A stretch of DNA of 64,000 nucleotides from Labrenzia sp. OB1 (lineage in GTDB: Bacteria; Pseudomonadota; Alphaproteobacteria; Rhizobiales; Stappiaceae). Below the pieces are notes generated by a model. That model was given only the letters and a program-made list of their open reading frames with translations, made no database searches and had not been told where the DNA came from. The position numbers were made by a program, and so were the translations under genes. The DNA lies in contig NZ_JSEP01000002.1 of the NCBI RefSeq assembly GCF_001624695.1, positions 310,001 through 374,000 on the forward strand, read 5' to 3'. Shown here piece by piece: positions 29,215-37,188 of the stretch; position 1 is the stretch's first letter, and each line of letters opens with the position of its first letter.

Positions 29215-30243
29215 CTAGGCCTGCTGGTGGAATGTGCGATTGCGCAACGTTTCCTTGATCAGGCCCATCAACCTGTCCTCGTCGTCGATCTCCATTCGCA
29301 CTTCGAGCACCCGAGCTGACGACGCGATCCAGTGGAACAGTTCGCCTTCCGACGTTTCCAGCCTCACCATATCCTTCGCCGTCGTAACGAGCTGCAGCCC
29401 GGCCTCTTCCGCTTCCGTCAGAAGGGCGCGCACATCGGCTTCTGTATAAGGGTGATGGTCGGCAAAGGCGCGGGTCTGTTTCACCTGATAACCAAGCTCT
29501 TTCAGCGACGCGAAAAACTTTTGCGGCCGTCCGATCCCCGCGAAAGCGAAGAGTTTGCGTCCCTCGAGCTCTCCGTCAGGCTGCGGCCGCAGATGAGCAT
29601 GCAGGATCGGCAAGGCCTTGCGCCCGGCAAGATGGGCCGCCTCCTCGGCGGCATCGCCCTCTCCCACCAGCACAAGACAGTCGGTCTTGAGGATCTGCTT
29701 GTGTGCCGGGGCGCGCAGCGGACCTGCCGGAAGACAGAAGCCATTGCCGAAGCCGGTGGCGCAATCGACCAGCACGAGGCTGAGATCCTTGGCAAGGGCG
29801 GGATTTTGAAACCCGTCATCCATCAACAGCACATCGACCGGTTGCTCTTGCGCAAGAGCCGCGCCCGCCGGGCGGTCGCGGGAAATCACCGTTGGCCCGT
29901 AGCGCGCCAGAAGCAGCGCCTCATCCCCGACATCGGCGGCATCGTGAAGGTCCGCGGCCACCAGCAGCGGTCCCTTTTCGCTGCCGCCATAGCCGCGCAA
30001 GAGAAACCCGGGCCGATAGCCTTCTTCCCGTAACCTGTAGGCAAGTTCAATCGCGAAAGGGGTTTTTCCGGCGCCGCCAACCACGAAATTGCCGATACAG
30101 ATGACCGGCAACCCGCTCTTTTCCTTCGCTCTTGCAAGCATCCGGCGACCGGCGACCAGACCGTAGATCCAGCCGACGGGAGCCAGAAACAGCGCCATGG
30201 GAGAAAGTCCCGGTTTCCACCAGAAGTCAGGCGCTTTGCTCAC
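29215..30243 (-). CDS. lpxK: Tetraacyldisaccharide 4'-kinase
   Basis: A 342-residue inner-membrane-associated kinase that phosphorylates the 4' position of the lipid A precursor. The Walker A is GNFVVGGAGKTPFAIEL, preceded by an N-terminal hydrophobic segment (MALFLAPVGWIYGL). The LLMDDGFQNPALAKDLSLV block is conserved in LpxK. It overlaps waaA by 17 bases and is the last gene of the pmbA-cysQ-DUF4170-DUF374-waaA-lpxK run. Confidence 0.96.
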   Translation of the reverse strand: MSKAPDFWWKPGLSPMALFLAPVGWIYGLVAGRRMLARAKEKSGLPVICIGNFVVGGAGKTPFAIELAYRLREEGYRPGFLLRGYGGSEKGPLLVAADLHDAADVGDEALLLARYGPTVISRDRPAGAALAQEQPVDVLLMDDGFQNPALAKDLSLVLVDCATGFGNGFCLPAGPLRAPAHKQILKTDCLVLVGEGDAAEEAAHLAGRKALPILHAHLRPQPDGELEGRKLFAFAGIGRPQKFFASLKELGYQVKQTRAFADHHPYTEADVRALLTEAEEAGLQLVTTAKDMVRLETSEGELFHWIASSARVLEVRMEIDDEDRLMGLIKETLRNRTFHQQA

Positions 30244-31549
30244 GCTCCGCCTCCGGTTCCCGCCTATCGGCGCGATCTTTCAGATAGGGCTGCAGCAAGA
30301 ACAGGATCTTCTCCTTGGCACCCCTGCCGGCATCGACAAGAGCCCTTGCCAGCCCAGCCTGCCGGCGCGCCTCTTCCGGCCGGTGCAGCAGACCGGCGAC
30401 AAGATCCGCCAGATCTTCGGGCCGTGCCCCCCGCACAGCCGCCTTGCCTGACCAGAACTCTTTGTAGAGCGCGCGTGCATTGGCCACTTGCGGTCCGGTG
30501 ACAAGCGCGGACCCGCAAAGCGCCGCTTCCACCGGGTTGTGCCCGCCGGCGTCCGTAAAAGACCCGCCGAGAAATGTCACCGGCGCAAGTTTGTAGAACA
30601 GTCCCATCTCGCCAAGTGTATCGCCAAGATAGACCCTTGTGGACGGGTTTATTTTCTCTCCCGTACTGCGGCAGGTGCAGGTCAGGCCATGTGACCCGAT
30701 CAGTTCCGCGATATCACCGGCACGGGCCGGGTGGCGCGGCACCAGAATCAGCAGCAGTTCGGGAAACTCCGTCAGGAGCTTTTCGCAAGCCCTTAGGACA
30801 ATCGTATCCTCACCCGGATGGGTCAGCGCCGCCAGCCAGACGGGCCGGCCACCGATCTGCGTGCGAAGCTCGTGAATTTCGGTTTCCGCCACCTCGGGCA
30901 CATTCGCGTCGAACTTCAGGTTGCCGGGTATTTCCACCCTTTTGCAGCCAAGCCGGCGGAAGCGTTCCGCGTCGGCGGCGCTTTGCGCCAGCACCAGGTC
31001 CAGACATTCAAAAATATATCGGGAAGCTCGCGGAAACCTTGACCAGTTTCTGTGAGACCCGTCGGAAAGACGGCCGTTCAGCAATATGAAAGGCACTTGG
31101 CGGGTCTTCAATTCGTCGAACTGGCACGGCCAGATCTCCGATTCGACAACCATCGCGAGGTCGGGGGACCAGTGATCGAGAAACCGGGCCAGCGGCCCCG
31201 GCGCATCGTAGGGAACAAACTGATGACAAGCGCCTTGCGGAAGCCGTTTTGCAGCAATCTCGGCCGCCGTGACGGTAACAGTCGTCAGCAGCACCCTGTT
31301 GCCCGAAGCGCACAAGGTTTCGATCAGCGGCAGGACAGACATGGTCTCACCGACGCTCGCCGCATGGATCCAAATGAGAAATCCGGAGGGGCGCTCGTTT
31401 TGCGGCCGGCCGAAACGCTCGCCCTTCCTTTGCACGATCTCCTTGCCGGAGCGACTGCGCCACCAGAAGAGAAGGTGGAACAGGGGCGTCAGGGCCCGGG
31501 AAAGACCCCGGTAGGCACTGATGAGCAAGGGGCGCCGCCCGACCTGCAT
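30227..31549 (-). CDS. waaA: Kdo transferase (3-deoxy-D-manno-octulosonate transferase)
   Basis: A 440-residue glycosyltransferase (GT30) that adds Kdo to lipid IVA. Family blocks: GFLIWIHAASVGE with the catalytic Glu near residue 68, WPCQFDELKTRQVPFILLNGRLS, TFLGGSFTDAGGHNPVEAAL. The ATG at 31549 is preferred over a GTG 9 bases upstream because AAGGAG lies 8 bases before it. It overlaps lpxK and sits 39 bases after the DUF374 gene. Confidence 0.96.
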   Translation of the reverse strand: MQVGRRPLLISAYRGLSRALTPLFHLLFWWRSRSGKEIVQRKGERFGRPQNERPSGFLIWIHAASVGETMSVLPLIETLCASGNRVLLTTVTVTAAEIAAKRLPQGACHQFVPYDAPGPLARFLDHWSPDLAMVVESEIWPCQFDELKTRQVPFILLNGRLSDGSHRNWSRFPRASRYIFECLDLVLAQSAADAERFRRLGCKRVEIPGNLKFDANVPEVAETEIHELRTQIGGRPVWLAALTHPGEDTIVLRACEKLLTEFPELLLILVPRHPARAGDIAELIGSHGLTCTCRSTGEKINPSTRVYLGDTLGEMGLFYKLAPVTFLGGSFTDAGGHNPVEAALCGSALVTGPQVANARALYKEFWSGKAAVRGARPEDLADLVAGLLHRPEEARRQAGLARALVDAGRGAKEKILFLLQPYLKDRADRREPEAEREQSA

Positions 31550-31588
31550 ATCTCCCACTCCTTAACCTCCAGCGCTTCAGTTCACACC

Positions 31589-32296
31589 CTAGGTCCCGGA
31601 CGTCTCAACCCTGCCGACAAGTTCATAGGCACGTGCGGTGACCGTATTGAGGCTGTCCTCGACGTGTTGGCGGCAGACTTCCAGGTCCTCATCCCCGGCT
31701 TCGGCCGGAACCCGGATCAGCTCGCCCACGGCAATACTGCCACGCCCGAAAGGAAGGTTCACGCTCGCCTTGTCCCAGCTGTTGAGTTCGATGCTGCGGC
31801 TGGTCGCCACCGCGACAGGCAGGATCGGACAGCCGGAATGTTTCGCCAATTGCACGATGCCGACGCCGGACTTGCGCGCCGGTCCCTTGGGAATATCGGC
31901 AGTCATGGCGATCGTATATCCGTCCTTCAGGGCTCTCAGCGCTTCGATGAAACCGCGCATGCCGCCACGCTTCCTGATCTGGCGGGCGTTTCTGCCGCCC
32001 GATGCCCGGATCAGGCCGAGCCCGAGCTTGCGAGCCGCAATGGCGTTGACCTCGCCGTCGGCGGATCGCGATATCATCACCTTCGCCGGCCAATCAGCCG
32101 GTTTGGCAAAGGGCACCATGAAATGCTGACCGTGCCACATGGCGACGATAACCGGCAGATCCGGTTCCGTCTTGTCGTAGATCCCTGGCGGGTCCAGCAC
32201 AAAGCGATTGGTGCGTTTGACCAGCTTCAGATAGGCAGCGAGCAAAGTGCCCACACCTGACAAAACCCAGGGATGGCGGCCGAGGCGTTTGATCAT
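31589..32296 (-). CDS. DUF374 lysophospholipid acyltransferase-like protein
   Basis: A 235-residue protein of the DUF374 family, related to LPLAT/WaaM-type acyltransferases. Visible blocks are VIVAMWHGQHFMVPF (H-containing acceptor motif), MISRSADGEVNA, GGRNARQIRKRGGMRGF and MTADIPKGPARKSGVG. Its position before waaA and lpxK suggests acylation of lipid A or its precursor, which is an inference. The ATG at 32296 starts the domain; an in-frame extension upstream overlaps the DUF4170 gene and looks non-coding. Confidence 0.88.
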   Translation of the reverse strand: MIKRLGRHPWVLSGVGTLLAAYLKLVKRTNRFVLDPPGIYDKTEPDLPVIVAMWHGQHFMVPFAKPADWPAKVMISRSADGEVNAIAARKLGLGLIRASGGRNARQIRKRGGMRGFIEALRALKDGYTIAMTADIPKGPARKSGVGIVQLAKHSGCPILPVAVATSRSIELNSWDKASVNLPFGRGSIAVGELIRVPAEAGDEDLEVCRQHVEDSLNTVTARAYELVGRVETSGT

Positions 32297-32324
32297 TTTT
32301 CTTATCGCCCGAAGAAACGGCTGC

Positions 32325-32564
32325 TCAGTCGTCCGTATCCGGATTGAGCAGGCGATGCATGTGAACAATGAAATAACGCATATGCGCGTTATCGACTGTG
32401 GACTGAGCCTTCGACTTCCAGACCTTGTAGGCTTCGGCATAGTTCGGGTAGATGCCGACGACATCAAGGGCGTCCAGATCGCGGAAGGTCAGGCCTTCCG
32501 GCGACTCCAGTTCACCGCCGAACACAAGATGCAAAAGCTGCTTCGGGGTGTCTTTGTCACTCAT
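32325..32564 (-). CDS. DUF4170 domain-containing protein
   Basis: A 79-residue DUF4170 protein. Conserved core: LHLVFGGELESPEGLTFRD, DVVGIYPNYAEAYKVWKSKAQ and the C-terminal MRYFIVHMHRLLNP. The family is alphaproteobacterial and unassigned. It is locked between cysQ and the DUF374 gene (30 and 28 bases), suggesting an accessory role in lipid A or nucleotide metabolism. Confidence 0.92.
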   Translation of the reverse strand: MSDKDTPKQLLHLVFGGELESPEGLTFRDLDALDVVGIYPNYAEAYKVWKSKAQSTVDNAHMRYFIVHMHRLLNPDTDD

Positions 32565-32594
32565 GAATATCCTCGCTGTTCGTCAATCCGCAGC

Positions 32595-33401
32595 TCATTT
32601 GATCAGGATTCCGAGCGCGTCGCGCACAGGCCCGATCAGCACCTGAGGAGCTGCGACCAAAGCCGGGTGACCCGGCTTCGCGCGGTTGTAAATCAGGTGC
32701 TGTCCGGACAGGTCGGTCAGATGGCCGCCTGCTTCCTGCACCAAAAGATCGGCCGCCGCAAGGTCCCAGTCACTCGGCCCTCCCCGGGCCGCGCCGACAT
32801 CGACCCGTCCCGCCGCCACGATTGCAAGGCGGTAGGCGAGCGAGCGCAAGATATCCGCGCCGACAAATCCGGCCGCAATCACGTCCTGATTGGCCACAAT
32901 CGAATGGGGACCTGTCAAGCTGGCCCCCTGGATGTCGGCCTGTCCGGACACCGACATCCGCTGGCCGTTGAGCCAGGCTCCGCCACCGGTGCTTGCCAGA
33001 AACATTTCCTCGCGGAGCGGGCAGAAAACAGCTCCGGCCGTCGGACGGCCATTTTCAACAACGGCAATCGACACCGTCCATTCGTTGCCACCGGCAAGGA
33101 AGGCGCGTGTGCCGTCAATCGGGTCGACGATGAACACCCGTTCGCAGTCGAGACGCCGCCGGTCGTCCGCAGTTTCCTCCGACAACCATCCGTAATCCGG
33201 ACGCGCGGTGCGCAGTTCGTCCGCGAGGAAACTGTCGACGGCAAGGTCCGCTTCCGAGACGGGCGACTTGTTGCCCTTGAACCAGGTTTCAGGATCCCGG
33301 CCGAAATAGCTCAGAGCCAGTTCCCCAGCCTGCCGCGCGGCCGTTTCCAGCAGGCGCATGTCCGTCCCGGGAGCGGGATTGCCTTCGTCAGTTTCCGGCA
33401 A
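32595..33401 (-). CDS. Inositol monophosphatase-family phosphatase, CysQ-like
   Basis: A 268-residue magnesium-dependent phosphatase. Motifs: WLSEE (metal ligands), VDPIDGTRAFLAGGNEW (DPIDGT) and SDWDLAAADLLVQEAGG. CysQ-type members hydrolyse 3'-phosphoadenosine 5'-phosphate; other members use inositol phosphates, and the sequence alone leans toward CysQ. The start overlaps the pmbA stop by 14 bases. An internal ATG at 33359 is possible. Confidence 0.9.
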   Translation of the reverse strand: MPETDEGNPAPGTDMRLLETAARQAGELALSYFGRDPETWFKGNKSPVSEADLAVDSFLADELRTARPDYGWLSEETADDRRRLDCERVFIVDPIDGTRAFLAGGNEWTVSIAVVENGRPTAGAVFCPLREEMFLASTGGGAWLNGQRMSVSGQADIQGASLTGPHSIVANQDVIAAGFVGADILRSLAYRLAIVAAGRVDVGAARGGPSDWDLAAADLLVQEAGGHLTDLSGQHLIYNRAKPGHPALVAAPQVLIGPVRDALGILIK

Positions 33402-34731
33402 GAGCCATTCCTTCGATCATGATCGACGGTGTCGCGGTCGAGTAGCGGTTGTCCAGATCGCTGCCCGGCACCAGCCGCCTGAACATGTCGTTGAGATTGC
33501 CGGCAATGGTGATCTCGCTGACGGGCTCGACGATTTCGCCTTTTTCAAACCAGAATCCTGCGGCACCGCGGGAATAGTCGCCGGTCAGGCCGTTGACGCC
33601 ATGGCCGATGAGATCGGTGACCAGCAGTCCCTCCCCGGCTTCGGCCATAAGCTCTTCAAGGCTCTTGTCGCCCGGCATCAGGGTGATGTTGGTTCCGCCC
33701 GGAGATGTTCCGCTGCCACCGCGATGGGCTCGGCCGTTGGGCTTCAGACCTAGCTCGCGCGCCGTCGCCCCATCCAGGAACCAGTGCTGCAGCACGCCGT
33801 CGCCGATGACGTCAAGGACCTCGGCCTTTGTGCCTTCGCCGTCGAACGGGCGTGTTGCGGCGCCGCGGCGCTTGAACGGATCGTCGACCACCTGAATGCC
33901 AGAGGCGAAAATCTGCTCGCCCATCCTGTCCTTCAGAAAACTGGTCTTGCGCGCGATCGAGGCGCCGTTGATCGCCCCTGCCAGATGACCGAGAATGCTG
34001 CGGGCCGCGCGCGATTCATAAATGACGTTGGTGGTCCGGGTGGACAGCTTCTGCGGATTGAGCCGCCGCACAGCTCTTTCGCCCGCTCTTCGGCCGATCT
34101 CCGCCGGCGATTCCAGATCCTCGAAATAGGTCCGGCTGTCGAAGTCGTAATCGCGCTCCATGGCCGTGCCGTCGCCGGCAACCGCGGTCATGGACATGCC
34201 GTAGCGCGATGAGATGTAGGAGCCCTGGAAGCCGTGGCTGGTGGCCAGAACCACACCACCCAGACGCCAGGACGCACCCGCGCCGCCGGATTTGCTGACC
34301 CCTGCGACGGCGAGACCGGCAGCTTCGGCTTCCAGCGCGATCTCGCTCAGGTCCTCGGCCGTCATCTCTTTGGTGTCGAGCAGATCCAGTACCGGAAAGT
34401 CCTTCACCAGCAGATCCGGATCCGCAAGGCCGGCATAGGGGTCTTCCGGGGCCACCTTCGCCATGGCGACGGCACGTTCGGCAAGGCCTGCCGGATCGTC
34501 CAGACGGTTGGCCGAAACTGCGGCGGTGTGTTTGCCGACGAAGACGCGCAGCGTGACGTCGTCGCCTTCCGCACGCTCGGTTTCCTCAACCTTGCCCTCC
34601 CTGACGTCCACGCCCAGGGACACCCCCGTGACCGCCACAGCGTCACAGGCATCCGCCCCGGCCTTGCGGGCCGCTTCCACCAGACGCGCAGCCCGTGACT
34701 GCAATTCGCTTTGATCAATCAGTTCCGACAT
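33388..34731 (-). CDS. pmbA: TldE/PmbA subunit of the TldD/E protease
   Basis: A 447-residue TldE/PmbA homologue that forms the heterodimer with TldD (gene at 26866-28290). It lacks the HExxxH zinc motif, as expected for the non-catalytic partner. Conserved: DVREGKVEETERAEGDDVTLRVFVG and the C-terminal GLLVTDLIGHGVNGLTGDYSRGAAGFW in split blocks. The ATG at 34731 fits the family. It heads the minus-strand envelope operon; a hairpin-rich leader lies upstream. Confidence 0.95.
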   Translation of the reverse strand: MSELIDQSELQSRAARLVEAARKAGADACDAVAVTGVSLGVDVREGKVEETERAEGDDVTLRVFVGKHTAAVSANRLDDPAGLAERAVAMAKVAPEDPYAGLADPDLLVKDFPVLDLLDTKEMTAEDLSEIALEAEAAGLAVAGVSKSGGAGASWRLGGVVLATSHGFQGSYISSRYGMSMTAVAGDGTAMERDYDFDSRTYFEDLESPAEIGRRAGERAVRRLNPQKLSTRTTNVIYESRAARSILGHLAGAINGASIARKTSFLKDRMGEQIFASGIQVVDDPFKRRGAATRPFDGEGTKAEVLDVIGDGVLQHWFLDGATARELGLKPNGRAHRGGSGTSPGGTNITLMPGDKSLEELMAEAGEGLLVTDLIGHGVNGLTGDYSRGAAGFWFEKGEIVEPVSEITIAGNLNDMFRRLVPGSDLDNRYSTATPSIMIEGMALAGN

Positions 34732-34970
34732 CAGGTCCGCCTTTTTGCTCCGGCAGTTATTTACGCTTCGCACCGGCAGCCTGCAACCGCCGGGGCAGGT
34801 TCCCAACAGCCTGTGCCATTCCGGCTCCCTTCGAAAGGGATAAATCCGCCTGTCCCCACAGGACAATAACGCGATCCGGTTCTTTAAATTCAGATCGCGC
34901 GTCACTTCAACCCATACAAGCCCCCCACTCCTGCAGGAGGCTGCCGCTTGCGCGCCCGTCGTCGGCTTGC
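34732..34970 (-). promoter_or_regulatory. Hairpin-rich leader of pmbA
   Basis: About 240 bases with several minus-strand hairpins: CGCGATC...GATCGCG (about 34865-34900), CCTGTGGGGACAGG and CCCTTTCGAAGGG, then CCGGC...GCCGG near the gene. No known riboswitch consensus fits. It probably contains the promoter and a structured 5' leader. Confidence 0.35.
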
Positions 34971-35004
34971 CTAGGGCGTAAACTCATAAATGAAGACGAA
35001 ATGG
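34971..35004 (+). repeat. Left terminal inverted repeat of the MITE
   Basis: A 34-bp end that pairs with 35207-35240, differing at one base (C/T). It includes the core AACTCATAAATGAAGA shared with the solitary end at 48489. Confidence 0.85.
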
Positions 35005-35206
35005 CATGGGAAATGGCGAAACCCCGCTAGGAAGCGTGAGATGAGCGGGCTTCCTGCCCGGTCAAGCATGCTGACGACACGGGGTGAAGCCATTTCCATG
35101 TCCTTCGGATTTGACCGAAGTGGTCCTCCTCTGCGTCGCGAAAGGCTTCAAAATGAACCACATTTCCTGCGCTTTCGCTCCTTGATGAAGACCAATTCGC
35201 CTCAAA

Positions 35207-35240
35207 CCATTTCATCTTCATTTATGAGTTTACGCCCTAG
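35207..35240 (-). repeat. Right terminal inverted repeat of the MITE
   Basis: The reverse complement of the left end at 33 of 34 positions, ending ACGCCCTAG. Immediately outside it, 35246-35261 is a palindrome AACTCAT-CC-ATGAGTT built from the same core, perhaps a relic of an older copy. Confidence 0.85.
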
Positions 35241-35430
35241 TTGAAAACTCATCCATGAGTTGTGTTTACCGCCTTCTGCCACACATGTGAATCAGGCGTT
35301 ACCTCTCCGCTTACATTCCAGTAACCCTCTTTAAAATCAGACTTTTTTAACCGTGTCTCTTAAGTGCTTCACGACCTTTCTGATCTACATTCTGGCCATC
35401 GAGAGACCAAAAGGTCCGGTGGAGAGTCAT

Positions 35431-36021
35431 TTGAGACGTCAAACAGAAAAACAGGAAACGGCAGCAACCGGGGGTGGCGCGCAAGCGATGCCACATCCCG
35501 GTTGCCTGCCGGCCCACTTCCAGCAACGACTGGAATCAAGGCCGGGAACCGCTGCTCTTCCTTCAGATATAAGTCTTGATCGCGACAGGGCGATCATCAG
35601 GCGCCGGGTTGCCGGCGTTCCGGTTACCGTCGTCGTTCCCACACCCGGTTTCGACGGCGTCATGGTACGGATCGTTCCGGGGGCTGCTCCCGGGGACATC
35701 ATGGCGGCGCTGATCCTGAAACACCCCGACAGCGCATTGTCGATCACACTTGCGGAAACCGAAACCTCGGACGAACTTGCCGCGCTCTGGAGCCGCTGGG
35801 CCCAGACGCTGAATCTGCCGATGCTGGTGTGTGACCTGGGCGGCAAGGTGAAACCAATCGACGCCTACAGCGCCAAATCTTCGGCAAATCCGGCTCCGCG
35901 CCGCAAGCTTCGCCTCCTGACAGGTCGCCGCCCGCGCTTTCTCAACAAACGCCTGCCAGGGCGTCCGGCAGAGGTGATGGCTGTCCATGCAGACGAACGC
36001 GAAATTATCGCGCGGAACTGA
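35431..36021 (+). CDS. DUF6101-like protein
   Basis: A protein of about 196 residues. The core ISLDRDRAIIRRRVAGVPVT, FDGVMVRIV and the C-terminal basic RRPRFLNKRLPGRP resemble DUF6101 proteins of Rhizobiales, whose role is unknown. The start is uncertain: a TTG at 35431 has GGAGAG 4 bases upstream, while GTG codons at 35419 and 35353 are also in frame but lack good sites. It is followed by an intrinsic terminator and converges on ubiA. No membrane segment or signal peptide is evident. Confidence 0.72.
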   Translation: MRRQTEKQETAATGGGAQAMPHPGCLPAHFQQRLESRPGTAALPSDISLDRDRAIIRRRVAGVPVTVVVPTPGFDGVMVRIVPGAAPGDIMAALILKHPDSALSITLAETETSDELAALWSRWAQTLNLPMLVCDLGGKVKPIDAYSAKSSANPAPRRKLRLLTGRRPRFLNKRLPGRPAEVMAVHADEREIIARN

Positions 36022-36057
36022 CGCGCCAAAGGACTAACAGGCTTATCGCCATGCACG

Positions 36058-36090
36058 AGGGGCTCCGCAGCGCGGGGCCTTTCTTTGTTT
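36058..36090 (+). terminator. Intrinsic terminator after the DUF6101-like gene
   Basis: AGGGGCTCCGC, AGC and GCGGGGCCTTT form an 11-bp stem with three G-T pairs, followed by TCTTTGTTT. Confidence 0.7.
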
Positions 36091-36099
36091 CCCGCGCTC

Positions 36100-37110
36100 T
36101 TACAGCCACCCGATCAGCGCGTCGGTGCAAAACCCTGCGAACAGGATCCAGCCGTAAGTGGTGTTGGAGCGGAAGAGCTTCAGGCACTGGTCACCGTCGT
36201 CGATGTCCAGAACGATGACCTGCCAGCCGAGATGGACGACACCGGCCACAATGCCCAGGAACGCGGCCGGGCCTGCGTCGGCGGCGGTGGCGGCCAGCAT
36301 GAACAGTCCGGTGGCGGCAGCGTAGAGCAGGATCAGGGCCGGTTTGGTGCGCGTGCCGAACAGCCGCGCCGTCGACCTGACACCGACCAGCGCGTCGTCC
36401 TCCTTATCCTGATGGGCATAGATGGTGTCGTAGCCGATGGTCCAGCAGATGCCGCCGAGATAAAGCAGGACGGGAGCCCAGCCCAGTGATCCGAACACAG
36501 CCGCCCAGCCCATCAGTGCCCCCCAGGAAAACGCGAAGCCAAGAAAAAGCTGCGGCCAGTTGGTGACGCGTTTCATGAACGGGTAGATGGCGACGAGGAT
36601 CAGCGAGGCGACGCCGAGACCTATTGAGAAGCTGTTGAACTGCAGCAGGACAGCCAGTCCGACCACGGCTTGCAGCAGGAGAAAAAGCCTCGCCTGGTTT
36701 TTCGTCACCTGCCCGGCCGGAATCGGCCGGGAGCGGGTGCGCGCGACCTTGGTGTCGATGTCCACGTCGACAATATCATTATAGGTGCAGCCTGCCCCGC
36801 GCATCGCCACGGCGCCGACCAGAAAAAGAACGAGATGCCACAGGTTCGGCCAGCCGTTGCCGGCTGCAATCGCGGCAAGGGCCGCGGACCACCAGCACGG
36901 CCAGAGCAGCAGCCACCAGCCGATGGGCCGTTCCCAGCGGGCCAGCCGCGCATAGGGGCGCAAGGCCGCCGGAAGACGCGTGTCGACCCAATGCTGCTTC
37001 ACCGCATCGGCGACCGGCCCTGTGTCCTTGGTTGAAAAAAACATCTTCCTGCCCATCCGAGAGTCGCAGTTCCGGCGGCCCTGCCGGCCGCCGCTTGTAT
37101 TCATCGGCAC
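36100..37110 (-). CDS. ubiA: 4-hydroxybenzoate polyprenyltransferase
   Basis: A 336-residue polytopic membrane enzyme that attaches the polyprenyl tail to 4-hydroxybenzoate in ubiquinone synthesis. The first Asp-rich motif is in NDIVDVDIDTKVARTRSRPI, and the second in DTIYAHQDKEDD. About nine membrane helices. It diverges from the secreted orphan gene, with 78 bases between the starts. Confidence 0.96.
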   Translation of the reverse strand: MPMNTSGGRQGRRNCDSRMGRKMFFSTKDTGPVADAVKQHWVDTRLPAALRPYARLARWERPIGWWLLLWPCWWSAALAAIAAGNGWPNLWHLVLFLVGAVAMRGAGCTYNDIVDVDIDTKVARTRSRPIPAGQVTKNQARLFLLLQAVVGLAVLLQFNSFSIGLGVASLILVAIYPFMKRVTNWPQLFLGFAFSWGALMGWAAVFGSLGWAPVLLYLGGICWTIGYDTIYAHQDKEDDALVGVRSTARLFGTRTKPALILLYAAATGLFMLAATAADAGPAAFLGIVAGVVHLGWQVIVLDIDDGDQCLKLFRSNTTYGWILFAGFCTDALIGWL

Positions 37111-37188
37111 TTTTACCTCTAGCAGAGGTGAATTTCGTTCCGCAAAGCGTCATAGTGCCCCTGTCGTGGCCGACAAAATGAGCACGTT

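Larger units (their letters stand above)
34971..35240. mobile_element. MITE-like element with 34-bp terminal inverted repeats
   Basis: Both ends carry a 34-bp inverted repeat (34971-35004 and 35207-35240) that match at 33 of 34 positions. It begins CTAGGGCGTAAACTCATAAA. CTAG at both outer edges fits a 4-bp target preference like that of IS5-family transposons. The 200-bp interior has no transposase, only a second inner inverted repeat (35005-35026 with 35080-35100) and a short spurious frame. It is a non-autonomous miniature transposon inserted between pmbA and the DUF6101 gene. Confidence 0.8.

Noticed and set aside
34732..34905. Cobalamin or SAM-II riboswitch in the pmbA leader
   Set aside because: Hairpins are present but none of the conserved riboswitch core sequences could be matched.
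35027..35221. A 64-codon frame inside the MITE
   Set aside because: It ends within the element, has no transposase motif and arises from inverted-repeat sequence.
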